Source of the DNA: JBOEGW01 sp050633625
GTDB taxonomy: Bacteria; Pseudomonadota; Alphaproteobacteria; Rhodobacterales; Rhodobacteraceae
Assembly (NCBI GenBank): GCA_050633625.1
Contig: JBOEGW010000007.1
Span: forward strand, 248,001-312,000
DNA length: 64,000 bases
Reading direction: 5' to 3'
This document shows positions 17,466 through 25,066 of the stretch, one piece after another. Position 1 is the stretch's first letter; every line of letters starts with the position of its first letter. The translations under genes were made by a program, and so were the position numbers. The notes under the pieces are model-generated. The model was not told the origin of the DNA and searched no databases. It saw only the letters and a list, made by a program, of their open reading frames with translations.

Positions 17466-17941
17466 CCGAGACCACTCCTCCACCAGAGAAATCGAAAGAC
17501 GGGAACACCATCGAATTGTTGTCGTTCCTCGTCGGTGGCCATGATTACTGCGTCGACATCATGTCGGTTCGCGAAATCCGCGGCGGCGCAAAAGCGACGA
17601 CCCTGCCCCATTCTCCGTCCTTCATGCGCGGTGTCATCAACCTGCGCGGAACTGTCTTGCCGATCATGGACCTCTCCAACCGTTTGGACCTCGAAAATGA
17701 AACGGACCAAACCCGAAATGTAATCATTGTGGTCGCCGTTGGCGAAAGAACTGTCGGTCTCATGGTCGATGCGGTGTCTGACATTCTCGCCATTGAACAG
17801 GACGAGCTTCAACCGCCGCCCGATTTGCCCGCAGACAATGAGCGCAGCTTTGTCTCTGCGCTGACAATCGTCGACAATCGAATGATCCGCGTTCTTGACC
17901 TGACGGCGGTCCTGCCTCCACCTGGAGAGGAAGCCGCGTGA
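17462..17941 (+). CDS. cheW: chemotaxis coupling protein CheW
   Basis: A 159-residue SH3-like coupling protein linking receptors to CheA. IELLSFLVGGHDYCVDIMSVREIRG and MRGVINLRGTVLPIMDLSNRL are the characteristic CheW strands. It overlaps cheA (ATGA) at its start and cheR (GTGA) at its end, indicating tight translational coupling through cheA-cheW-cheR. Confidence 0.96.
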   Translation: MTETTPPPEKSKDGNTIELLSFLVGGHDYCVDIMSVREIRGGAKATTLPHSPSFMRGVINLRGTVLPIMDLSNRLDLENETDQTRNVIIVVAVGERTVGLMVDAVSDILAIEQDELQPPPDLPADNERSFVSALTIVDNRMIRVLDLTAVLPPPGEEAA

Positions 17942-18861
17942 CGTTTCAAGATCCAAGTCTTCCCAAAACAGAGGCCCCGGCCGCAAGTGCCCAACCGCAA
18001 TCACGCGCGAACGGACCGGCTTTGTCTGAGGCCGCGTTCGAATGCATCGCAGCACTCGCAAAGCGTGAAGCCGGGTTGGCGATTGCCAGCGCAAAGGCAG
18101 CGATGGTCCGCACCCGCCTTTCTCGTCGTTTGCGGCTCCTAAACCTTAGGAGCTTTGAAGCCTATTGCGATCATGTTCAAAGCCCCGAAGGAAAAGAAGA
18201 ACTCGGCGAAATGATTTCAGCGCTGACGACGAATGTGTCGCATTTTTTTCGTGAGGATCATCATTTTCAAACGTTGCGCAATGATGTCCTCCCGCCCTTA
18301 ATCGCGAATTTGAGCAAGGGCAAACGACTCCGCATTTGGTCCGCTGGCTGTTCAAACGGTCAAGAACCCATGTCCATCGCAATGACCCTGCGCGAGGCAA
18401 ATGTGCCCGCCGATGCGGATGTGAAAATCCTCGCAACAGATATCGACCCCGTGGTTGTGGCTCATGCGAAACGAGGGTTCTACTCCGAACAGATGATCTC
18501 AGGGCTAGATAAGGCCCGTCGAAACCGGTTTTTCACAGCTCAAAACAAGGACGGCGTGTCCGGCTGGCAAGCCAACGATGATCTAAAGTCCCTGATTTCT
18601 GTCAGACAACTGAACCTGTTGCGCGACTGGCCCATGAAGGGCACTTTTGACGTCATTTTCTGTCGAAATGTTGTGATCTATTTCGACGCAGAAACCCAAA
18701 CGCGTTTGTGGCAGCGTTTTGCAAAGGTGCTTGCGCCCGAGGCCTGGATGTTCCTTGGGCATAGCGAGCGCGTTTGCGAAGAAAACATGACCCATTTCAG
18801 AAACAGCGGTGTCACAACCTACCGCCGCACCGAAATCCCTACGCAGTCGCTGCGCAGTTAA
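17938..18861 (+). CDS. cheR: chemoreceptor methyltransferase CheR
   Basis: A 307-residue SAM-dependent methyltransferase that methylates glutamates of chemoreceptors. The helical N-terminal domain is at about 25-100; the catalytic domain holds IWSAGCSNGQEPMSIAM (SAM loop), KILATDIDP and FDVIFCRNVVIYFD. The start is GTG, overlapping the cheW stop (GTGA). Its likely tethering site is the C-terminal WDEF-type tail of the MCP encoded nearby. Confidence 0.95.
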   Translation: MTFQDPSLPKTEAPAASAQPQSRANGPALSEAAFECIAALAKREAGLAIASAKAAMVRTRLSRRLRLLNLRSFEAYCDHVQSPEGKEELGEMISALTTNVSHFFREDHHFQTLRNDVLPPLIANLSKGKRLRIWSAGCSNGQEPMSIAMTLREANVPADADVKILATDIDPVVVAHAKRGFYSEQMISGLDKARRNRFFTAQNKDGVSGWQANDDLKSLISVRQLNLLRDWPMKGTFDVIFCRNVVIYFDAETQTRLWQRFAKVLAPEAWMFLGHSERVCEENMTHFRNSGVTTYRRTEIPTQSLRS

Positions 18862-18879
18862 TAGCGAAAGGAAACCGAC

Positions 18880-19266
18880 ATGGCTCTTCGAGACCAACTT
18901 CGCGTCATTGTTGTAGATGACATGTCCACAAGTCGCGGCCTCATCACCCAAGCCCTGGATGGATTCGGCGTGCGGCAAGTTGAAAGCGCTGCGGATGGTC
19001 AGTCCGCGCTTCAAAAAATTGGTGCTTGGCCCGTGCATTTGGTAATCTCAGATATGAACATGCCTGGTATGAATGGTCTCCAACTCCTTCATTCCCTGCG
19101 CACGGCAGCCAAAACGCAAAAGGTTGGATTTCTGCTCATCACCGGGAAGGCTGACAGAGAGATCATCGAAACCGGTAAGAAGCTTGGAATGAACAATTTT
19201 CTCGCAAAGCCGTTTCAGCCGAATGACTTGAAAAATGCGATCGAAGCGATCGTTGGACGCCTTTGA
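18880..19266 (+). CDS. second CheY-like response regulator
   Basis: A 128-residue single receiver domain with VVDDMSTSRGLITQ, phospho-acceptor aspartate in LVISDMNMPGMNG, LLITGKAD and the lysine of LAKPFQP. It follows cheR by 18 bases with GAAAGGAAA as ribosome site. Alphaproteobacteria often carry two CheYs, one moving the motor and one draining phosphate from CheA; the assignment here is open. The next small gene, a candidate phosphatase, may act on one of them. Confidence 0.92.
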   Translation: MALRDQLRVIVVDDMSTSRGLITQALDGFGVRQVESAADGQSALQKIGAWPVHLVISDMNMPGMNGLQLLHSLRTAAKTQKVGFLLITGKADREIIETGKKLGMNNFLAKPFQPNDLKNAIEAIVGRL

Positions 19267-19273
19267 AATTCAT

Positions 19274-19654
19274 ATGCCTATAGAAAACGTCAATTCGCAA
19301 GAGCAGCCGTCCGAACGACCGCTTGGGACGTCCTTGGACAGGGCCGCAGACGAGATTTCTGCTGCCGCTAAAATCCTTTCCGAACTCCAATGGACGATTT
19401 CCACTCTGTTAGAAAAGCTCCATCACCCGGATTTAGCGGCTGAGGTACAAATGCTTCAAGACATTGACAGGCTGCACCAAACCTATGTTGACCTTGCGGC
19501 GATGATCAAGGTCTCCGCCCAACACACGCAGCATTTGACGATCCAAGACGATGACTTGAAAAAAGTCATGAAACTCGACAGCCTGAAGCAACGTGTGTTC
19601 GGATCTGAAGACTCACAAGACGCATTAGAAGAACAAGAAATCACCTGGTTTTGA
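19274..19654 (+). CDS. small helical che-operon protein with CheZ-like DxxxQ motif (candidate CheT/CheZ-type phosphatase)
   Basis: A 126-residue protein of no family I recognise for certain. It is predicted mostly alpha-helical: AADEISAAAKILSELQWTI, then LAAEVQMLQDIDRLHQTYV. D65-R-L-H-Q69 reproduces the DxxxQ spacing of the CheZ active site (DLTGQ in E. coli CheZ), also preceded by QD. As I recall, a remote CheZ-like protein called CheT with such a motif occurs in the Sinorhizobium che operon. No canonical CheZ is visible in this cluster, so a CheY-P phosphatase is a reasonable inference, unproven. The start is uncertain: ATG 19274 follows cheY2 by 7 bases; an ATG at 19235 would overlap it. 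Confidence 0.6.
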   Translation: MPIENVNSQEQPSERPLGTSLDRAADEISAAAKILSELQWTISTLLEKLHHPDLAAEVQMLQDIDRLHQTYVDLAAMIKVSAQHTQHLTIQDDDLKKVMKLDSLKQRVFGSEDSQDALEEQEITWF

Positions 19655-19677
19655 AATCAATCGTTTTATGGAAAAAA

Positions 19678-19706
19678 GGGGACGTCCAATTATTTTGGAC
19701 GTCCCC
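19678..19706 (-). terminator. strong terminator between convergent che units
   Basis: GGGGACGTCCAA (19678-19689) and TTGGACGTCCCC (19695-19706) form a perfect 12-bp stem with a 5-base loop. On the minus strand the hairpin is followed by TTTTTT, so it mainly ends the mcp-cheB-cheD transcript; it may also stop the plus-strand che operon. Confidence 0.85.
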
Positions 19707-19733
19707 TTAGTCATTCAATTTTACGCAATCGCC

Positions 19734-20264
19734 TCAGAACAACTCGACTTCTGCCGAAACAGCAGGCTCGACGGGTTTCACAATCGGAACTTCTTTTTCG
19801 ACATACTTGACCCGCGCGCGCCCGCTGGAAGGCCAAAACTCAACGCGTCGTGCTTTCGCTCCACCGATATCGCCGCCCATATTTTCGATGCCTTCGCGCG
19901 AAAGAAACTCGTTCACGAAGTCCCCATTCCGCTCTCCTGCGTCAGACAAACCTTGTATCATGCGCGCGCCGCCAAACACCTTGGCTTTCAAATGGCGCCG
20001 ATCCGCTCCAAGGCGCACGAGACCATTGATCAGCAGTTCCATCCCGTTCACACCGTGGCCAAAAGTACCGGCGGCGTTTTCCGTTTCATCAATGAACAAG
20101 ACGTGGTTCATGCCGCCAATTTTGCGGACTGGATCCCAAATACAAGATGAAACACAAGACCCAAGCAAAGTGGTGATCACTGTGTCATCGCCACCATCTA
20201 TCGCATGTTCGACTTGGCCAATATACACCCGCCGAGGCTTTGCTGAGCTAAGTCCATTATGCAA
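19734..20264 (-). CDS. cheD: chemoreceptor glutamine deamidase CheD (TTG start)
   Basis: A 176-residue CheD. The catalytic triad fits T31, C37 (in LLGSCVSSC) and H54 (NHVLF), with the 6- and 17-residue spacings of the family. It deamidates receptor glutamines and can interact with CheC-type phosphatases. The start is inferred as TTG at 20264 because a perfect AAGGAGG stands 8 bases upstream (20273-20279), inside the end of cheB; ATG alternatives further upstream would overlap cheB by 89 bases or more and lack conserved residues. Overlap with cheB is 8 bases. Confidence 0.88.
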   Translation of the reverse strand: MHNGLSSAKPRRVYIGQVEHAIDGGDDTVITTLLGSCVSSCIWDPVRKIGGMNHVLFIDETENAAGTFGHGVNGMELLINGLVRLGADRRHLKAKVFGGARMIQGLSDAGERNGDFVNEFLSREGIENMGGDIGGAKARRVEFWPSSGRARVKYVEKEVPIVKPVEPAVSAEVELF

Positions 20265-21318
20265 GAATTCGTCCTCCTTCGTGGCGGTTATGGGACGCTC
20301 GACGAAGAAGTGCGGCGCCGATGTTTGCCAGTGCACATTCCTCATCCACTCCACCCAGCTCTTTGGCGATGCGTGGCATCCCATAAACGACTGAGCTTTT
20401 CGCATCTTGCCCGATGCAATATGCGCCGGCTTGCCGGAGCTCCAACATGCCTTGCGCCCCGTCTCGTCCCATACCTGTCAGCAGGGCGGCGACCACATTC
20501 TCAGCAATCGGATGGGCCGATCTAAACAGCTCGTCAACCGAAGGGCGGTGCCCGCTGGTCTTGGCACCTTCCACCAATGAAATCGACTCGCATTTCGCAC
20601 CGTTCAAACACATATGAGTCAGGTCTCCGGGTGCCAATAAGACTTGCCCCACAGCTAAAGTATCCCCTTCTTTCGCGATGCGCACTTTTGGCGCCACCGC
20701 AGCGTTCAAACGCGTCGCGAAACTTCTTAGGAACGATGCCGGCATATGTTGCGTGATCATCGTTGGCGGGCAATCTTCGGGAAATTCGCTCAAGACGGTC
20801 TCCAACGCCTCAACCCCACCCGTCGATGCACCGATCAACACGTATTTGCCATTCCACGGAAAGGCAGCGGCGCTCGGAACCTCTCTTGAACGCCCCAAGG
20901 GCGATGCAACTTTTCTGTTCTGAACCCGCGCTTGGGCTGCAATTTTCAAGGTGTCCACGACATGTGCAAAGGTATCGCGCGCGCCTCCGAAACGAGGTTT
21001 CTCTATGCATTCAACCGCGCCAATCGACAAAGCGCGAATGGCGGCATCGCTGCCTTTCTTCGTCAAGGATGAGATCATGACAACGGGCATCGGCCGCGAC
21101 CGCATAAGGCGCTCAAGGAATTCGATGCCGTTCATTCCCGGCATTTCAACATCGAGCGTCATGACATCCAATGCCATGGATTTCACAGCGTCACGCGCTT
21201 CTTTCGCTGTCCCAGCTTCTCCGACCACCTTGATGCTCGGATCGCGTTCTATCCCGGAGCGAATAAGCCGCCGCATTGTCGCAGAGTCGTCCACAATGAG
21301 AACGCGGATTTCATCCAT
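20257..21318 (-). CDS. cheB: protein-glutamate methylesterase CheB
   Basis: A 353-residue two-domain protein. The receiver domain (1-120) has D56 in MTLDVEMPGMNG; the esterase domain has the Ser-His-Asp set in LIGASTGG, MITQHMP and MGRDGAQG. Phosphorylation by CheA activates demethylation of chemoreceptors, opposing CheR. Downstream cheD overlaps its 3' end; the mcp gene ends 24 bases upstream of its start, so mcp-cheB-cheD is one operon. Confidence 0.96.
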   Translation of the reverse strand: MDEIRVLIVDDSATMRRLIRSGIERDPSIKVVGEAGTAKEARDAVKSMALDVMTLDVEMPGMNGIEFLERLMRSRPMPVVMISSLTKKGSDAAIRALSIGAVECIEKPRFGGARDTFAHVVDTLKIAAQARVQNRKVASPLGRSREVPSAAAFPWNGKYVLIGASTGGVEALETVLSEFPEDCPPTMITQHMPASFLRSFATRLNAAVAPKVRIAKEGDTLAVGQVLLAPGDLTHMCLNGAKCESISLVEGAKTSGHRPSVDELFRSAHPIAENVVAALLTGMGRDGAQGMLELRQAGAYCIGQDAKSSVVYGMPRIAKELGGVDEECALANIGAALLRRASHNRHEGGRILA

Positions 21319-21342
21319 TGGTGAGATCTCCCAGCTGTCCGA

Positions 21343-24000
21343 TCAGAATTCATCCCATCCGCCGTCGTCATCCTCAATATCGAGGGCCTGCGCGGTTGCG
21401 CTCGCTGGTGCGCTTGCCACCGATTGGGCAGTAGGCGCGGGGGGAGTGGGCTTTGCGGGGGATGGGGCTGCGGCTTCGCGCCGTGAGGCGAAGCTGGCGG
21501 CATCAACGATCTGAGCGCTTTTGCCTGCCCCTGTGCCAGTGCCAGGTCGTGTGCCTGTGCCCGTTTTGAATTGCGCCATGGTTTTCGCCAGCGTTTCCGC
21601 TTCGCGCGTCAGCGCATGGCTGGCGGCTGTGGTTTCTTCAAACATGGCGGCGTTTTGCTGGGTCACCTGGTCAAGCTGGTTCATGGCGGAGTTGATTTCC
21701 GCAAGACCCGCGCTTTGCTCTTGCGAACTCACAGCAATATCAGACACGTTTTGGCTGATCTCAGACACGCTTTCGACGATCCCTTTGAGCGCGCCGCCGG
21801 CTTGATCCACGAGATCAACGCCGCGTTTGACCTGTGCGCCAGAGGCGGAGATCAGCTCGTTGATCTCGCGCGCCGCATCAGAGGAGCGTTGTGCCAAGGC
21901 TCGCACCTCAGAGGCAACAACCGCAAAGCCGCGCCCCGCCTCGCCCGCACGCGCGGCCTCGACCCCGGCGTTGAGCGCCAAAAGGTTGGTTTGAAACGCA
22001 ATGTCATCAATCACCCCGGTGATTTTCGAAATCTGCGTCGAGGAGCTTTCAATCTCGCTCATCGCCTCCACAGCTTCGCGCACGATTTCGCCGGACGCCT
22101 CTGCGTTTCGCCGCGCATTCTCAACGATTTCATTGGCGTGCAAAGCGCCCTCCGCGGCGGATTTCACTGAAGAGGTCATCTCATCCAAAGCGGAGGCTGT
22201 TTCCTCCAATGTGGCAGCTTGGCGCTCAGTGCGTTGCGACAAATCATCCGCCGCAGAGGAAATTTCCGCTGCCTCGCCGGTGATCAAATCCGCGTTTTCA
22301 ACGACCCCTCGCATGGCCGCCAAAAGCCCCTCAACAGCACTGTTAAAATCAACGCGCAGCTGTTCATAATCCTGCGAAAACGCCTCATCCAAACGCGCCG
22401 TCAAATCCCCTTGCGCAAGCGACCCAAGCCCACTGCGCAACGCATCAACAACATGATCCTGCGCGTCTTTGACCCGTTTGGCTTGGGCTGCGGCCTCTTC
22501 CAAACTCCGGCGGGCGTCGGTCACATCATTGCCAATCAAAACGATCCTGAGCAATTTACCATGCACATCCATGACGGGTGTAAACCCACCGTCAATTGTC
22601 GCAATCGCGCCATCAGATTTCTTCAGATCAAAACGACCATAAACCGTCTCGCCTTTCGCAAGCCTGTCAAAGACAGGTCCCCTTTCGTCAGCCAAAGCCG
22701 AATTGAACTGAAACACGTCGATGCTGGATTGCCCACGCAAGGCCTCCACCGAATATTTGATCAGATCACAGAAATGGGCATTCGCGTCCAGAACAGCCCC
22801 TTCAATAGAGAACTCAGCTTTCAACTGATTGCTCTCAATTGCGGCCAAAATCGCATTGTTGAGATACTCGGCCGTCACATCCACCCATTCGACGACATAA
22901 CCCTCAATCGTGTCTTGTGCGCCGTTGACGCTATTGATCAACAAGCGAAACCGGGCTTCCCCCACATTGATATTGGCCTCATAGGGAAGGTTCGCCGGGT
23001 CTGCGAGAATGGCGTTCACACGGTCCTTCAATGCGCCGGGATGAAAGAAGTCCATCGGTTTCCCCAGCACGTCTTTCGCGGCAAAGCCTGAATGCATGCT
23101 TTGAAACTCGTGCTCATAGCGCAGCAACATCTTATCCACCGAACTGTTGAGCGCGAAGATGTTCAGCTGGCGATCGACCATCATGAGAGCGGCGGACGAG
23201 CTTTCAAATGCCAAGCCCCTAAACCGGCTTTCTTGCGCAAGTTCACGCCCACGCAAAAGCTTCTTGCGCAACGCCTCAACGGCATTGGCGATCCCACCAA
23301 TTTCATCTCCGCGCGCAACGCTGGGCACGTTTGTATCGTAATGTTCGTCCGCCACATCCTTAATGGACTGTGTCAGGCGCACCATCGGCGCCGTGATGCC
23401 CCGCGACATGATCCACATGGTCACGAAAATCGCGACGACAAAAATCCCAGCAATTCCCGAAATCACCTTCCTCTTGGTGTTCATGGCAAGAGCGATCTGT
23501 TGATCCGCGGTCCAAGTGGTGACAACCGCACCCACAATTGCGCCCGATTTTTCAAAAATGGCAGGCGTGGCAATGCTCAATCCATCTTCGGCCAGGACAG
23601 TTTGCTCTGTCTCAATCGCCCTTTGGCCCAGCAAGGTCAGGGCAGCCTCAAGCTCTGGTCGTGTGCCAGACATTTGGATGACCTCACCTGAGACCGACAA
23701 AGCCACCCCCTGAACCGCCGAACTGTTCTCTTTGTTGATGAGCGCGTCAAAACGCGCGGCAATCTGCTCCGCACCTCCATACCGAATATCTCCCGCAAGT
23801 GAGGTGGTGACGAGCTCATTGACCTGCCTCGCGGTTTCGCTTGTTTGTTTTAGAATGACATTCTTTGTCGAAACCGAAAAAATGACAGCAATGGCGGACG
23901 TCAAAAGCACCGCCGCCGCAACGATCAAGACCGTCAGCTTAACGAAAATGGACATCGAACGTTTTGGTTTGTCAGTGGGCATATCTAAAACTTGGGTCAT
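21343..24000 (-). CDS. methyl-accepting chemotaxis protein with HAMP and two PAS-like domains
   Basis: An 885-residue receptor. TM1 at about 19-42; periplasmic sensor about 43-178; TM2 about 179-199; HAMP about 198-252; two PAS-like modules (about 260-380 and 385-505); a cytoplasmic signalling domain with the hairpin tip LAFQTNLLALNAGVEAARAG and flanking adaptation helices; a Pro/Ala-rich tail ending in WDEF. The last residues fit the xWxxF-type pentapeptide that tethers CheR/CheB (NWETF in E. coli). Combining a transmembrane sensor with two PAS domains suggests it integrates outside and inside (redox or ligand) signals. The ligand is unknown. Confidence 0.93.
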   Translation of the reverse strand: MTQVLDMPTDKPKRSMSIFVKLTVLIVAAAVLLTSAIAVIFSVSTKNVILKQTSETARQVNELVTTSLAGDIRYGGAEQIAARFDALINKENSSAVQGVALSVSGEVIQMSGTRPELEAALTLLGQRAIETEQTVLAEDGLSIATPAIFEKSGAIVGAVVTTWTADQQIALAMNTKRKVISGIAGIFVVAIFVTMWIMSRGITAPMVRLTQSIKDVADEHYDTNVPSVARGDEIGGIANAVEALRKKLLRGRELAQESRFRGLAFESSSAALMMVDRQLNIFALNSSVDKMLLRYEHEFQSMHSGFAAKDVLGKPMDFFHPGALKDRVNAILADPANLPYEANINVGEARFRLLINSVNGAQDTIEGYVVEWVDVTAEYLNNAILAAIESNQLKAEFSIEGAVLDANAHFCDLIKYSVEALRGQSSIDVFQFNSALADERGPVFDRLAKGETVYGRFDLKKSDGAIATIDGGFTPVMDVHGKLLRIVLIGNDVTDARRSLEEAAAQAKRVKDAQDHVVDALRSGLGSLAQGDLTARLDEAFSQDYEQLRVDFNSAVEGLLAAMRGVVENADLITGEAAEISSAADDLSQRTERQAATLEETASALDEMTSSVKSAAEGALHANEIVENARRNAEASGEIVREAVEAMSEIESSSTQISKITGVIDDIAFQTNLLALNAGVEAARAGEAGRGFAVVASEVRALAQRSSDAAREINELISASGAQVKRGVDLVDQAGGALKGIVESVSEISQNVSDIAVSSQEQSAGLAEINSAMNQLDQVTQQNAAMFEETTAASHALTREAETLAKTMAQFKTGTGTRPGTGTGAGKSAQIVDAASFASRREAAAPSPAKPTPPAPTAQSVASAPASATAQALDIEDDDGGWDEF

Positions 24001-24071
24001 CTCTTTGCCTCAAAGGTCATTGATGCGGGGCACTCCCGCGAAAGTGCAGCCAAAGCGCGAAGGATTGCGCG

Positions 24072-24638
24072 CTATTCAAACGCCTCTGCATTCACGCCAA
24101 CAGTCATCGCGCCAATGGCTTCGCCTGATGCCGGATCAACGAGGGTCATGGAAAGCTGCGCCTGATATTCCCGCGTCGATTCATCAAGCTCAATCTCCGA
24201 GAAATGCATTGCGTCCACGCCAATACCGTAAGTTTCGGAGAATTTGGCTTCATCGCCTTGCCAGTAGTCCGAGGTCACAGCAGAAGCCGCGACATTCAGC
24301 CCTTGCGCGTCCATAATGAAGACTTCCGTAATTTGCCCGCCCGCAGCCTCAACCTGTTGACGCAAATACTCGGAACTGGGCGCGTTAAGGACACTGTCAA
24401 TCAAGGAAGTGTCCGCAGATCCAATCTGACCGCGCCAGACCTGATCCTGCGCTTCGATATCCGCAAGCGACATGCCGCCCGTTTTTGCGTTTTGCGCCTT
24501 AATCGCCTCGATCAAGACCGGATCACTCGCCCAAGGCGCAACTTTTTCTACAAGAAAAGTCTTCATCCCTTCGGTCGAGCTGGCGAAGGCGCCAGTCGCA
24601 AACATAGCAAACAAGGCACCATATGTGACGGTCTTCAT
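24072..24638 (-). CDS. secreted PDC/Cache-like protein upstream of mcp
   Basis: A 188-residue protein with a signal peptide (MKTVTYGALFAMFATGAFA, cleavage after AFA) and no further membrane segment. The C-terminal part (EVFIMDAQGLNVAAS, then AQLSMTLVDPASGEAIGAMTVGV) has the strand order of Cache/PDC sensor domains. The ATG at 24638 is preferred for GGAGA upstream and for placing the signal peptide at the N-terminus. It is 71 bases before mcp and co-directional, so it may be a soluble periplasmic ligand-binding partner for that receptor. The Cache assignment is by pattern only. Confidence 0.75.
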   Translation of the reverse strand: MKTVTYGALFAMFATGAFASSTEGMKTFLVEKVAPWASDPVLIEAIKAQNAKTGGMSLADIEAQDQVWRGQIGSADTSLIDSVLNAPSSEYLRQQVEAAGGQITEVFIMDAQGLNVAASAVTSDYWQGDEAKFSETYGIGVDAMHFSEIELDESTREYQAQLSMTLVDPASGEAIGAMTVGVNAEAFE

Positions 24639-24906
24639 TGATGATCTCCTCAGAATCTCGCAGCGCAAATCGGCCGCCTTCAATCAGTTTCCCGCACAAT
24701 TTAGGCACCAGCCCTTTCGGACCGGTTAATTCTGTGCATTTGCAATATGAAAAAAATGGAAATCCCCGGAAATGCTTTCAAATTCAGACAGGTAGCGCAT
24801 TTGATTTTGGAGAATAGTTTGATCATCGGTTGCAAAAACGCAGTCCATCGACCGAGAAAGCCGCGCTCAAATCATCACGATGTCATAGAGGAACCCAAAG
24901 GGGGAA

Positions 24907-24996
24907 TGGCGGAGAGACAGGGATTCGAACCCTGGAGACGGTCTCCCGCCTACACACTTTCCAGGCGTGCGCCTTCGACCACTCGGCCACCTCTCC
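24907..24996 (-). tRNA. tRNA-Ser (anticodon GGA)
   Basis: Reading the minus strand, the acceptor stem GGAGAGG pairs with TCTCTCC. The D-arm is GCCGAGTGGTCGAAGGC, the anticodon loop CTGGAAA gives GGA, the long class II variable arm is GCGGGAGACCGTC, and the T-arm holds GGTTCGAATCC. The discriminator is G and CCA is encoded (24907-24909). GGA reads UCC and UCU serine codons. Confidence 0.96.
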
Positions 24997-25066
24997 GTGC
25001 GGCGGTTCTTATCCCTGAGTTGGGGGGGCTGACAAGGGGCATTGCGGGCTGTAACGCAAAAAAGTT

